Shown here one piece after another: positions 44,506 to 53,684 of a DNA stretch of 64,000 nt. The stretch is from contig NZ_CP063373.1 of NCBI RefSeq assembly GCF_015160855.1, positions 6,758,001 through 6,822,000 on the forward strand, written 5' to 3'. The notes below the pieces were generated by a model, which did no database searches, had not been told where the DNA came from, and saw only the letters and a program-made list of their open reading frames with translations. Each line of letters begins with the position of its first letter. Within the stretch, counting starts at the first letter, position 1. Origin of the DNA: Streptomyces ferrugineus (lineage in GTDB: Bacteria; Actinomycetota; Actinomycetes; Streptomycetales; Streptomycetaceae). A program made the position numbers and the translations under genes.

Positions 44506-45915
44506 TCAGGCCGGCACCTGGCCGTTGCCCGCCACGGCCTCGGGCCGCAGCAGGTCGGCAAGGGTCTCGGCGGGCAACAGGCCCTTCTCCAGGACGAGTT
44601 CGGCCACGCCCCGGCCGGTGACGAGGGCCTCCTTGGCGATGTCGGTGGCTGCCGTGTACCCGATGTACGGGTTCAACGCGGTCACCAGACCGATGGAGGT
44701 CTCCACCGCCGCGCGGAGTTCGTCCTTGTTGGCGGTGATGCCGTCCACGCACCGCTCGGCCAGCGTGAGACAGGCTGCGCGGAGGTGCGTGAGGGACTCC
44801 GACAGCGAGTGCAGGATGATCGGCTCGAAGGCGTTGAGCTGGAGCTGGCCGGCCTCGGCGGCCATGGTGATGGCGACGTCGTTGCCGATCGCCTCGAAGG
44901 CGACCTGGTTGACGACCTCGGGGATCACCGGGTTGACCTTGCCGGGCATGATCGACGAACCGGCCTGTACGGGCGGCAGGTTGATCTCGTTGAGGCCGGC
45001 CCGGGGACCGGAGGAGAGCAGGCGCAGGTCATTGCAGCTCTTGGACAGCTTCACGGCGATGCGCTTGAGGACGCCCGACATCTGGACGAAGGCGCCGCAG
45101 TCCTGGGTGGCCTCGACCAGGTTGGCGGCGGTGACCAGCGGCAGCCCGGTGATCTCGGCGAGGTGGCGGCGCGCCGACTCGGCGTATCCGGCAGGTGCGT
45201 TCAGTCCGGTGCCGATGGCGGTGGCGCCGAGGTTGATCTCATGGACAAGCTCCACGGCCTCGGCGAGGCGGGACCGGTCCTCGTCCAGCATCACCGCGAA
45301 CGTGGAGAACTCCTGGCCCAGAGTCATCGGCACGGCATCCTGGAGCTGGGTGCGCCCCATCTTCAGCACATCGCGGAACTCCACTGCCTTACGGGCGAAG
45401 GAGTCCTGCAGAACCGCCATCGCCTTGAGCAGCTCACGCACCGCGAACACGATGGCGATCTTCACGGCGGTCGGATACACGTCGTTGGTGGACTGACCGA
45501 GGTTGACGTCCTCGTTGGGGTGCAGGTACCGGTACTCGCCCTTGGCGTGGCCCAGCAGCTCCAACGCCCGGTTCGCGATGACCTCGTTGGCGTTCATGTT
45601 GGTCGAGGTGCCGGCGCCGCCCTGGATGACGTCGACGACGAACTCCTCGTGCAGCTTGCCGGAGCGGATCTCCCGGCAGGCGGCGACGATCGCGGCCGCC
45701 TTCTCCGGCGCCAGCAGCCCCAGCTCCTCATTCGCCTCAGCGGCGGCCTCCTTGACGGCGGCCAGGGCGTCGATCAGGTGCGGATAAGCGGAGATGGGCG
45801 TGCCGGTGATCGGGAAGTTCTCCGTGGCACGCAGGGTGTGAACACCCCAGTAGGCGTCGACGGGTACATCCCGGTCACCGAGCAAGTCGTGCTCAATGCG
45901 GGTGACGGCGTTCAT
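44506..45915 (-). CDS. aspA: aspartate ammonia-lyase
   Basis: This 469-residue member of the fumarase/aspartase family has the signature GSSIMPGKVNPVIPE (around residue 320) with its catalytic Ser loop, the TSTNMNANEVIANRA and NLGQSTNDVYPTAVK blocks, and the normal AspA length. It deaminates aspartate to fumarate and ammonia in the cytoplasm. In this cluster it would feed the carbon of an aspartate-forming pathway into the TCA cycle. A 90-bp gap separates it from the oxidoreductase gene upstream. Confidence 0.93.
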   Translation of the reverse strand: MNAVTRIEHDLLGDRDVPVDAYWGVHTLRATENFPITGTPISAYPHLIDALAAVKEAAAEANEELGLLAPEKAAAIVAACREIRSGKLHEEFVVDVIQGGAGTSTNMNANEVIANRALELLGHAKGEYRYLHPNEDVNLGQSTNDVYPTAVKIAIVFAVRELLKAMAVLQDSFARKAVEFRDVLKMGRTQLQDAVPMTLGQEFSTFAVMLDEDRSRLAEAVELVHEINLGATAIGTGLNAPAGYAESARRHLAEITGLPLVTAANLVEATQDCGAFVQMSGVLKRIAVKLSKSCNDLRLLSSGPRAGLNEINLPPVQAGSSIMPGKVNPVIPEVVNQVAFEAIGNDVAITMAAEAGQLQLNAFEPIILHSLSESLTHLRAACLTLAERCVDGITANKDELRAAVETSIGLVTALNPYIGYTAATDIAKEALVTGRGVAELVLEKGLLPAETLADLLRPEAVAGNGQVPA

Positions 45916-46005
45916 GAGGCTGGGGTCTTCTCTCGGGAGGCATGGTGGGGGCCTTCCACGCTGCTGCGCGGAAGGCCCCGCGGTGTCACCGGTGTCGGTA
46001 CCTGC

Positions 46006-47289
46006 TCAGAGCAGGCGGTCCTTGGCCTGGTAGTAGGCGCCGCCGAACGGCAGGAACCAGGCGGTGCCGTTGTAGAAGGGGACGGGGACCTTGGGGAAGC
46101 CGAGGCCGCGCAGGGGGTTGGCCTCCGGCTTGCCGTCCATCATCTCGGCGACCGCACGGCCCATGTAGGTGGCCATCTGGACGCCGTGGCCGCAGTAACC
46201 CATGGAGTAGTACAGGCCGTTGACCTCGCCGGCGTGCGGAATGCGGTCCCAGGAGAAACCGACCATGCCGCCCCACACGTAGTCGATGCGCACCCCTGCC
46301 AGCTGCGGGAAGATCTCGGTCATCTCCCGCTTGAGGATGTCGCCGCTCTTGATGTCGGAGGCCGGGTTGGAGGGGGCGAAGCGGGCCCGGCCGCCGAAGG
46401 CGAGGCGGTTGTCCGGGGTGAGGCGGACGTAGTGGCCGACGTTCTTGTGGGCGACCATCAGCCGGCCGTTCGGGATCAGCTCCTTGGCGCGCGCCTCCCC
46501 CAGCGGCTCGGTCACGATGATGAAGCTGCCGACGTTGATCAGCCGCTTGCGGAACCACGGCATCGACTTGTCGGTGTAGGCGTCGGTGGCCGCCATGACC
46601 TGCTTGGCGCGGATGGTGCCGTGCAGGGTCTCCACCAGGAAGCCGCCGCCGGGGAGGCGGGTGAGGCCGGTGGCGGCGTTGCGCTCGTGGATCTCGGCGC
46701 CGGCACGTTCGGCGGCGTCCGCCAGGCCGTGGACGTACTTGCCGACGTGGAGGGCGGCGCTGTCCGGGTCGAGCAGGGCGCCGTGGTAGTAGTCCGAGCC
46801 GAGTTCGGCCCGCAGTTCGCTCTTGCTCAGGACGATCGTCTCGTGGCCGAAGTTGTCGGCCAGGTCGCGTTGCTTGGCGCGCAGGCCGTCGAAGTGCTGG
46901 GGCTTGCAGACCAGGCCGAGGCGCCCGGCGCGGTGGAAGTCGCAGTCGATCTGTTCCGTCCGCGTGAGGTCCTCGACGAGGTCGACGGCCTCGCGGAAGG
47001 CGTCGTACAGCTCCAGTGCGCGCTCCTGGCCGTAGCGCTTGCGCGCCTCGGCGGGGCTGATGGTGATGCCCTGGGTGCACATACTGCCGTTGCGCCCGGA
47101 GGCACCCGAGCCGACCTTGTCCTTTTCCACGAGGACGACCCGGGCGCCCTTGCGGGCGGTGTGGTAGGCGGTGGACAGGCCGGTGAGACCGCCGCCGATC
47201 ACCACCACGTCCGCCTCGTCGGGCAGGTCCTTTCCGGAACGGTCGGGCAGGGCGGGGGCTGTGTCCAGCCAGTAGGGGATCTGCTTCAT
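46006..47289 (-). CDS. FAD-dependent amine/amino acid oxidoreductase (PuuB/OrdL-like)
   Basis: This 427-residue DAO-family flavoprotein has the FAD motif VVVIGGGLTGLSTAYHTAR at about residues 28-46, the GASGRNGSMC motif, and the C-terminal flavin loop MGYCGHGVQMATYMGRAVAE. Its closest known relatives by layout are gamma-glutamylputrescine oxidase and OrdL, which oxidise secondary or primary amines. It is in the cluster with an aminotransferase and an aldehyde dehydrogenase, so it may oxidise the imported amine. The N-terminal PYWLDTAPAL is typical. Confidence 0.88.
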   Translation of the reverse strand: MKQIPYWLDTAPALPDRSGKDLPDEADVVVIGGGLTGLSTAYHTARKGARVVLVEKDKVGSGASGRNGSMCTQGITISPAEARKRYGQERALELYDAFREAVDLVEDLTRTEQIDCDFHRAGRLGLVCKPQHFDGLRAKQRDLADNFGHETIVLSKSELRAELGSDYYHGALLDPDSAALHVGKYVHGLADAAERAGAEIHERNAATGLTRLPGGGFLVETLHGTIRAKQVMAATDAYTDKSMPWFRKRLINVGSFIIVTEPLGEARAKELIPNGRLMVAHKNVGHYVRLTPDNRLAFGGRARFAPSNPASDIKSGDILKREMTEIFPQLAGVRIDYVWGGMVGFSWDRIPHAGEVNGLYYSMGYCGHGVQMATYMGRAVAEMMDGKPEANPLRGLGFPKVPVPFYNGTAWFLPFGGAYYQAKDRLL

Positions 47290-47339
47290 GGCGTACGTCC
47301 TCTGTGTTTCTCGGTCCTGTGTCGCCGGTGTGCCGCAGG

Positions 47340-48005
47340 TCAGCAGCCGAGCAGCTTCGGCAGGCCTGACAGGTCACGCAGCTCGTCGTACGGCTGGTAG
47401 TCGGCGCTGCCCTTGCGGCCGTAACGGTTGATCCACACCCGGCGCTTCAGGCCCAGGTCGCGGGTCGGGATGTGGTCGTACTCCCAGCCCTGGGCGACGT
47501 GGATGACCTGCGAGGGCTCGACGCCCATGGTCTTGAACGCGTACTCGAAGGTCTGGCGGTCCGGCTTGTAGGCGCCGGCCTGCTGGGCGGTGATGACGTA
47601 GTCGAACTCGACGCCGATGTTCTCGACGTTCCGCGCGATCAGGTTGTCGTCGGTGTTGGAGATGATGGCGATCTCGTACTTGGTCTTCAGGGCGCGCAGC
47701 GCGTCCGGGACCTCCGGGTGGGGACCGAAGGTGGGGACGGCCTCGACCAGGGCGTCGCCGTCGGACTCGCGGTACTCCAGGCCGTGCAGGCGCATGGCGT
47801 TGCGCAGGCTGGAGTGCAGGACCTCGTGGTAGGGGCGGTAGGCCTCCAGGACGGCCTGGAAGCGCATGACGCGGAAGTCGTCGAGGAACTCGTCGACATC
47901 CAGGTTGTCCAGGTCCAGCCGGTCCTCCAGGACCTTCAGGGTCGTGGGGCCGAGCTCGAAGTTGATCAGGGTCGCGTAGGCGTCGAAGGTGACGATCTCT
48001 CGCAT
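47340..48005 (-). CDS. HAD-superfamily hydrolase (haloacid dehalogenase type II-like)
   Basis: This 221-residue protein has nucleophile motif TFDAYATLINF (Asp8), motif II IISNTDDN, lysine motif GAYKPDRQTFEYA and VIHVAQGWEYDHIP. It is close in layout to the HAD protein at 28654-29373, which also sits beside a class III PLP enzyme. Whether it removes halide or phosphate cannot be decided. It lies 46 bp after the aldo/keto reductase gene in the cluster. Confidence 0.87.
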   Translation of the reverse strand: MREIVTFDAYATLINFELGPTTLKVLEDRLDLDNLDVDEFLDDFRVMRFQAVLEAYRPYHEVLHSSLRNAMRLHGLEYRESDGDALVEAVPTFGPHPEVPDALRALKTKYEIAIISNTDDNLIARNVENIGVEFDYVITAQQAGAYKPDRQTFEYAFKTMGVEPSQVIHVAQGWEYDHIPTRDLGLKRRVWINRYGRKGSADYQPYDELRDLSGLPKLLGC

Positions 48006-48051
48006 GGTGTCCAGCCTTGGTCTCTCGCGGTTTTCAGAGGGGGTGGGGGCT

Positions 48052-48990
48052 TCAGACGACGCGTTCGCCGGGGGCGACGATCGCGTCGAGCACGGCCAGG
48101 TCGGCCGGGCTCGGTATCCAGTCGGCCGCCGCCGCGTTGGCGGTGACCTGGTGGGGTGTCATGGCGCCGCAGATGACGGAGCCGACGGCGGGCAGGGCCG
48201 CCAGTGCGCCGACCGCGACTTGGAGGAGGGTCAGGCCGCGGTCGGCGCCGTACGAGGTGAGCGCCTCGACCCTGTCGAGGGCCGCGTCGGTGAGCCAGCC
48301 CCGGCGCCAGGACAGGCGGCTGCCGGGCGGGGGCTCCTCGCCGCGCCGGTACTTTCCGCTGAGCAGGCCGTTGGCCAGCGGGTAGTACGGCAGCAGGCCG
48401 ACGCCGTGGTGCAGGCAGGCCGGGATCAGGTCCCGTTCCGCACCGCGGTCGAGCAGGTGGTAGGGCGCCTGGGTGGACACGAAGGCGTCCGTGACGTGCT
48501 CGGCCGGGAGGTTGGAGCAGCCGATGTACCGGATCTTGCCCTCGGCGACCAGCTCCCGGAGCGCGGCGACTGTCTCCGCCAACGGCGTGACACCGTCCGG
48601 CTCGTGGTACTGGTACAGGTCGATCCGGTCGGTGCCGAGCCGGCGCAGCGACGCCTCCACCGCGTACCGGATGTAGGCGCGGGATCCGCGCGGACCGCAC
48701 AGGTCGGCATCCCTGCTCATCTCCATGCCGAACTTGGTGGCGAGCACGATGTCGTCGCGGTGGCCCTTGAGGGCGGCACCCAGCAGGCGTTCGCCGTCGC
48801 CGCGCGAGCCACCCCGCTCACCGGACCCGCCGTACATGTCGGCGGTGTCGAACAGGGTGATCCCGGCGTCGAGGGCGGCGTGGACGACGGCCTTCGTGCC
48901 GTCCTCGTCGAGACGGCTGCCGAAGTTGTTGCCGCCCACGCCGACCACCGAGACGGTCGGGCCGCGCTCACCGAGGGTGCGGTATCTCAT
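48052..48990 (-). CDS. aldo/keto reductase
   Basis: This 312-residue TIM-barrel NADPH-dependent reductase has the DTADMYGGSGERG segment (catalytic Asp/Tyr), a Lys in DIVLATKFGMEM, and LYQYHEPDGVTPLAETVAAL. It probably reduces an aldehyde or ketone made in the pathway. The start overlaps the aldehyde dehydrogenase stop (ATGA), so the two are coupled. An aldehyde could thus be oxidised or reduced as needed. Confidence 0.9.
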   Translation of the reverse strand: MRYRTLGERGPTVSVVGVGGNNFGSRLDEDGTKAVVHAALDAGITLFDTADMYGGSGERGGSRGDGERLLGAALKGHRDDIVLATKFGMEMSRDADLCGPRGSRAYIRYAVEASLRRLGTDRIDLYQYHEPDGVTPLAETVAALRELVAEGKIRYIGCSNLPAEHVTDAFVSTQAPYHLLDRGAERDLIPACLHHGVGLLPYYPLANGLLSGKYRRGEEPPPGSRLSWRRGWLTDAALDRVEALTSYGADRGLTLLQVAVGALAALPAVGSVICGAMTPHQVTANAAAADWIPSPADLAVLDAIVAPGERVV

Positions 48991-50447
48991 GACCGGTTTC
49001 CGAACCCGATGCAGACGTTCTTGGTCTGCAGGTAGCTGGCCAGGCCCTCAAGGCCCTTCTCCCGGCCCCAGCCGCTGTGCTTGTAGCCGCCGAAGGGGAG
49101 CTCGACGCCCGTGCCGACGCCGGTGGCGTTGACATAGACCTGGCCGGCCCGGATGCCCTCGGCCATCCGCATCGCCTTGTCGATGTCGCGGGTCCACACG
49201 TACGAGGCGAGGCCGTACGGACTGTCGTTGGCGATCTCCAGCGCCTCGTCGGCGTCGTCGAACTCGATGACCGTGACGACGGGACCGAAGATCTCCTCGC
49301 GGGCGCAACGGGCCTGGTTGTCGAGCCCGGTGAGGACGGTCGGCTCGACGAAGTAGCCGTCGGCCAGCTCGGGGTCCGAGGGGGCGCCTCCGCCGGCCCG
49401 TGCCACGGCGCCCTCTTCCCGCGCCAGCTCCAGGTAGCCGAGGACCCGGTCCCGCTGCCGTGCGGCGACCAGCGGGCCGACGTCGGGGTCGGCGAGGCCT
49501 GGGCCGACGCGCAGGGAGGCGGCGTGCGCGACGAGCTTGTCCAGGAACTCCTCGGCGCCACGCTGGAGCAGCAGCCGGGTGCCGGCCGAGCAGGTCTGCC
49601 CGGCGTTGCCGAACGCGGAGGCGGCGACCGCGCCGAGCGCCAGGTCGAAGTCGGCGTCCGCGAAGACGACGACCGGCGACTTGCCGCCCAGTTCGGTGAC
49701 CGAGGGCACCACGTTCGCGGCGGCGGCCTGCGCGACCTTGATGCCGGTCGGCACGGACCCGGTGAAGGTGACCTGGTCGATGTCGGGGTGGCCGGCGAGG
49801 GCCGCGCCGGTCTCGCCGTCGCCGGGGACGACGTTCAGCACGCCCGGCGGAAGACCGCACTCCAGGGCGATCCTGCCGATCTCCAGCGGGGTGAGCGGCG
49901 CCTCGGGCGACGGCTTGAGCACCACCGTGCAGCCGGCGGCCAGCGCCGGGGCGGAGCCTCTCGCGGTGTTCTGCAGCGGGTAGTTGAACGGGATGATCTG
50001 GCCGGACACGCCGATCGGCTCACGGACCGTGTAGTCGATCAGGCCGGGGCCGAGCGGGATCGTCGAGCCGCCGAGCTTGTCGGCGACGCCCGCGTAGAAC
50101 TCGAAGTAGCGGGCCGCGGCCTCGACATCGGCCTTCGCCTGGCGGAGCGGCTTGCCGACGTCCTGGCTCTCCAGGCGGGCCAGCCGTTCGCCCTGGTAAC
50201 GGATGGCCTCGGCGATCCGGTACAGGATCCGGCCGCGATCGGCGGCACGCATCCGGGCCCACTCGGGTGCGGTGAAGGCCGCGCGCGCCGCCGCCACCGC
50301 CTGGTCCACATCGGCCTTGCCGCCCAGCGCCACCTGGGCGATGGCCATGCCGTTCGACGGGTCGAGGACGGTGAAGGTGCGGCCGTCGACGGCGGGGACC
50401 TGCTTGCCGTCGATCAGCAGCTCGCTCAGCTGCAGTTCGCCGCTCAT
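48987..50447 (-). CDS. NAD(P)-dependent aldehyde dehydrogenase
   Basis: This 486-residue enzyme has catalytic C286 in NAGQTCSAG, general base E252 in VTELGGKSP, and cofactor motif FTGSVPTG. The family layout fits betaine-aldehyde, aminobutyraldehyde or aspartate-semialdehyde type enzymes. It would oxidise the aldehyde made by the neighbouring aminotransferase. ATG 50447 overlaps the AstE-like gene stop by ATGA; an open frame continuing further upstream is antisense-free but lacks similarity. Confidence 0.92.
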   Translation of the reverse strand: MSGELQLSELLIDGKQVPAVDGRTFTVLDPSNGMAIAQVALGGKADVDQAVAAARAAFTAPEWARMRAADRGRILYRIAEAIRYQGERLARLESQDVGKPLRQAKADVEAAARYFEFYAGVADKLGGSTIPLGPGLIDYTVREPIGVSGQIIPFNYPLQNTARGSAPALAAGCTVVLKPSPEAPLTPLEIGRIALECGLPPGVLNVVPGDGETGAALAGHPDIDQVTFTGSVPTGIKVAQAAAANVVPSVTELGGKSPVVVFADADFDLALGAVAASAFGNAGQTCSAGTRLLLQRGAEEFLDKLVAHAASLRVGPGLADPDVGPLVAARQRDRVLGYLELAREEGAVARAGGGAPSDPELADGYFVEPTVLTGLDNQARCAREEIFGPVVTVIEFDDADEALEIANDSPYGLASYVWTRDIDKAMRMAEGIRAGQVYVNATGVGTGVELPFGGYKHSGWGREKGLEGLASYLQTKNVCIGFGNRS

Positions 50448-51397
50448 GGCTGGATCTCCCCCAGCACCTCGCCGAAGATGACGACCTCGTCGCCGGGACG
50501 GACCGTGCGGATCCGGCGCACCCAGAGCACGATGCCCTCCTGCGGGGCAGTGACCTCCTCCAGCGTGTTGCCGTAGTGGTCGGTGATGGTGGCGATCAGG
50601 TCGCCTTCCTTGCAGGTCTCCCCCGGCTCGGCGCGGGCGACGAAGAAGCCGCCGGCGGCGGAGCGGGCGAAGGTGCCGGAGACCGTCGTGTAGGTGTCCC
50701 GCAGCTCCGCCTCGCCGTCGATCATGCCGAGGCTGCGCAGGATGTTGCGGATCGAGTGCATGTGGTGCTCGACGTTGGTCTCGCGGTACGTGGCGCCACC
50801 GCACTCGATGGTGATGGCGGGCTTGCCGGCTTCGAGGACGGGGTGGCGGACCGTGCCGCCCCACTTGCCGCCCTTCCAGACCAGCTCGTGCCCGGCGGCC
50901 AGCGCCAGGTCCGTCGCCAGTTCCTCGTAGCCGCCCTGGAGGATGACCAGTGGGGCGATCTCGCCGTAGGCGCCACCGGTGTGCAGGTCGACCACGGCGT
51001 CGACGGCGGGGACGACCTGCTCGACGAAGGTGGCGGCCAGACGCTGCGAGTACGAGCCCTCGGCGTCGCCCGGGAAGATGCGGTTGAGGTTGAGGTGGTC
51101 GATGCCGCTGGCGCGGGCGGCCGCCTCGAAGGCCGGGGTGTTCATGCAGGGGATGCCGACGACGGTGCCGCGCAGCGTGGCCGGGTCGATCTCGGCGAGC
51201 ACGCGGCGGATGGCCTCCTGGCCGTCGTACTCGTCGCCGTGCACGCCCGCGTCCACACACAGGACCGGGCCGTCCTGCGCGCCGTTGACGACGATCAGCG
51301 GAATGCCGAGCTCCACGCCGTAGCTGCTGGTGCCGACCGGGATCAGGCCCTGGGCGCGCTCGCCCGGGGCGACGGTCAGCGGACCGATGGAGTACAT
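50444..51397 (-). CDS. succinylglutamate desuccinylase/aspartoacylase-family deacylase (DoeB-like), copy 1
   Basis: This 317-residue M14-like zinc enzyme has ligands H53 and E56 in VHGDEYDG and a third His in VVDLHTGGAYGE. A C-terminal barrel-sandwich region (RAEPGETCKEGDLIATITD) is like that of the AstE/DoeB group. It removes an acyl group from an N-acyl amino acid such as N-acetyl-diaminobutyrate. ATG 51397 has the ribosome site GGAAGGAA. It follows the class III aminotransferase gene, which would act on the freed amine. Confidence 0.87.
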   Translation of the reverse strand: MYSIGPLTVAPGERAQGLIPVGTSSYGVELGIPLIVVNGAQDGPVLCVDAGVHGDEYDGQEAIRRVLAEIDPATLRGTVVGIPCMNTPAFEAAARASGIDHLNLNRIFPGDAEGSYSQRLAATFVEQVVPAVDAVVDLHTGGAYGEIAPLVILQGGYEELATDLALAAGHELVWKGGKWGGTVRHPVLEAGKPAITIECGGATYRETNVEHHMHSIRNILRSLGMIDGEAELRDTYTTVSGTFARSAAGGFFVARAEPGETCKEGDLIATITDHYGNTLEEVTAPQEGIVLWVRRIRTVRPGDEVVIFGEVLGEIQP

Positions 51398-51438
51398 GTG
51401 GTTCCTTCCCAAAACGTGGGCCAGATGCGGAACGTGGA

Positions 51439-52821
51439 TCAGATGCGGGCGGACGCCTCGGCGAGGGTGCCCGCGATGATCGCGGCGATACGGTCGAGGA
51501 CGGCACGGTCGCTGATCAGCGGGGGCGCGATCTGGACCAGGGGCCTGGAGCGGTCGTAGACGCGGGCCAGCAGGCCGGCCTCGCGCAGCCGACGCGGGAT
51601 CAGGTCGCCGATCAGAGCGGCTCGGGCGGTGGCGCTGAAGCCGCCGTCGTCCAGGTCGCCCACGAGTTCGCAGGAGTAGAAGAACCCGGTGCCGCGGACG
51701 TCGCCGACGATCGGCAGGTCCTTGAGCGCCGCCATGCGCTTGGCCAAGTCCCCCTGGAGACCGCGGACGTTGTCCAGGATGCGGTCCCGCTCCATGATCT
51801 CCAGGTTGCGCAGGGCGATGGCCGTGCTCAGCGGGTGCCCGGCGAAGGTGTAGCCGTGGTTGAGGACCGCGCCGGGCCGGTTGATGACCTCGGTGACCTT
51901 GGTGCCGACCAGGGTCGCACCCAGGGGTGCGTATCCGGCGGTGATGCCCTTGGCGACGGTGACCATGTCCGGGCGGGCGCCGTAGCGGTCCCCGCCGAAC
52001 CACTCCCCGATCCGGCCGAAGGCCGTGATGACCTCGTCGGCGACGAGCAGGAAGCCGTACCGGTCGGCCAGCGCCCGCAACCCCTGCCAGTAACCCTGGG
52101 GCGGCGTGATGCAGCCACCCCGGTTCTGCACCGGCTCGGCGATGAGCATCGCGACGGTCTCCGGGCCCTCGGTCAGGATCGCGGTCTCCAACTCCGCGAG
52201 CAGCCATGCCGTGTACACCTCGTCGTCCGCGAACTCCGGTGCGAGGCCGAGACGGTTGGTGTTGGACACGAACCGGGTGTCGATGGCCGGCGGTCCGTAC
52301 GGCTCCGTCAGGCCGGGGTCGTCGTTGAACGACAGGGTGCCGATGGTCAGGCCGTGGTAGGCGCCGCGCCGGGCGATCGCCTTGGTGCGGCCCGGCTCGC
52401 CGCGCAGGGCGTGGTAACGACGGGCTATCTTCCAGGCGGTCTCGACGGCTTCGGCGCCACCGCTCGAGAAGAAGGTGTGCTCGATGTCGACGGGGGCGAT
52501 CCAGGACAGTCGCTCGGCGAGTTCGATGGCCGACGGGTGCGCGGAGCCGGTCCACAGCGGGCTGTAACACAGCTCGCTCAGCTGCCGTTCGGCTGCCTCG
52601 GCGAACTCGGGCCCGTAGGAGTAGCCGAGCTGGCAGCAGTACAGCCCTGACAGGCCGTCGATGTAGCGCCTGCCTTCGGCGTCATCGACGTACGGGCCCT
52701 CCCCTCGCTGGACGACGAGAAGGTCTTCGCCCCGGTCGCCGAGCGATCCGTTGGCGGTCATGTTCAGCAGCAGGTGCCGCTGAGCGGTGGCCGCGGTCAG
52801 CTGAGTGGCGGCGGTGGTCAT
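51439..52821 (-). CDS. class III aminotransferase (diamine/omega-amino acid type)
   Basis: This 460-residue PLP enzyme has Schiff-base K291 in VTVAKGITAGYAPLGA and D262 in LVADEVITAFGRIGEWFGG. The WTGSAHPSAIELAERL and AYHGLTIGTLSFN blocks fit the subgroup containing putrescine-, taurine- and diaminobutyrate-pyruvate aminotransferases. It would convert a terminal amine to an aldehyde for the adjacent dehydrogenase. ATG 52821 overlaps the PotC-like stop by 4 nt, tying uptake to catabolism. Confidence 0.9.
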   Translation of the reverse strand: MTTAATQLTAATAQRHLLLNMTANGSLGDRGEDLLVVQRGEGPYVDDAEGRRYIDGLSGLYCCQLGYSYGPEFAEAAERQLSELCYSPLWTGSAHPSAIELAERLSWIAPVDIEHTFFSSGGAEAVETAWKIARRYHALRGEPGRTKAIARRGAYHGLTIGTLSFNDDPGLTEPYGPPAIDTRFVSNTNRLGLAPEFADDEVYTAWLLAELETAILTEGPETVAMLIAEPVQNRGGCITPPQGYWQGLRALADRYGFLLVADEVITAFGRIGEWFGGDRYGARPDMVTVAKGITAGYAPLGATLVGTKVTEVINRPGAVLNHGYTFAGHPLSTAIALRNLEIMERDRILDNVRGLQGDLAKRMAALKDLPIVGDVRGTGFFYSCELVGDLDDGGFSATARAALIGDLIPRRLREAGLLARVYDRSRPLVQIAPPLISDRAVLDRIAAIIAGTLAEASARI

Positions 52822-53684
52822 ACGGCGTCGCCTCCGGGGTTGGCGACGCCGACGGTGTTCTCGACGGAGAGCAGGGATTGCTGTCGTCCGGAGCCGATCC
52901 AGCGGACGAGGGCGACGAGGCCGAGGGCGAGGATGGCGAAGGCGGTCAGGAGTGCGCTGACGGCGGTGACGCTGGGGTCGATTTCGAAGGTGAGGGAGTT
53001 GTAGACGCGTACGGGCAGGGTGACGGTGTCGACGGAGGAGAGGAACTGGGCGATGTAGAACTCGTCGAAGCTGGTGATGAAGGAGAAGATCGCGGCGGCG
53101 ATCATGCCGGGTGCGGCGAGGGGGAAGGTGATCTTCCGGGCGATGGTGAGGCGGCCGGCGCCCATGCTGGCGGCGGCGTCTTCGAGGCGTTCGTCGATGC
53201 CGCGCAGGGTCGCGATCAGGATGAGGACGGCGATCGGTGCGGCGAGCACGGTGTGGCCGAGGGCGATGGCGATGGGGCTGCCCAGCATCGCGGCGGGTTC
53301 GAAGAGCAGGAACAGGCCGAGTGCGGTGACGATCTGGGGGATGAGCAGTGGTCCGAGGACCAGGGCGAAGACCGCGGAGCGCAGGGGGAGTTCGCTGCGG
53401 GTCAGGGCGGTCGCGGCGGTCACGCCGATGATGAGGGAGAAGACGGTGCTCAGGGCGGCGACGAGTGCGCTCAGGGAGAGTGCGGCGGGCCATTTGCTGC
53501 CGTCGGCGAACAGGGCCTTGTACCAGTTCAGTGTCCATGCCTCGGGTGGGAAGGCGGCGAAGGCGTTGTTGCTGAAGGAGGTGACGAGGATGACGACGAT
53601 CGGCAGCGCCAAAAACAGCAGGATGATGGTGGCGACGGCGGTCAGGGCGATCCGTCCGGCGAGGGTCTTGCGCAGCTCCATCAT
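52818..53684 (-). CDS. spermidine/putrescine-type ABC permease (PotC-like)
   Basis: This 288-residue permease has six hydrophobic spans (first: LTAVATIILLFLALPIVVIL) and the EAA loop ERLEDAAASMGAGRLTIARK. It forms the channel with PotB. ATG 53684 overlaps the potB stop (ATGA); the next codon is also ATG. The C-terminal tail is longer than usual and cytoplasmic. Confidence 0.9.
   Translation of the reverse strand: MMELRKTLAGRIALTAVATIILLFLALPIVVILVTSFSNNAFAAFPPEAWTLNWYKALFADGSKWPAALSLSALVAALSTVFSLIIGVTAATALTRSELPLRSAVFALVLGPLLIPQIVTALGLFLLFEPAAMLGSPIAIALGHTVLAAPIAVLILIATLRGIDERLEDAAASMGAGRLTIARKITFPLAAPGMIAAAIFSFITSFDEFYIAQFLSSVDTVTLPVRVYNSLTFEIDPSVTAVSALLTAFAILALGLVALVRWIGSGRQQSLLSVENTVGVANPGGDAV

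Noticed and set aside
44149..47400. Open frame of over 1000 codons on the + strand opposite aspA and the PuuB-like gene
   Set aside because: It is antisense to two well-supported enzymes, with no recognisable motif and biased composition.
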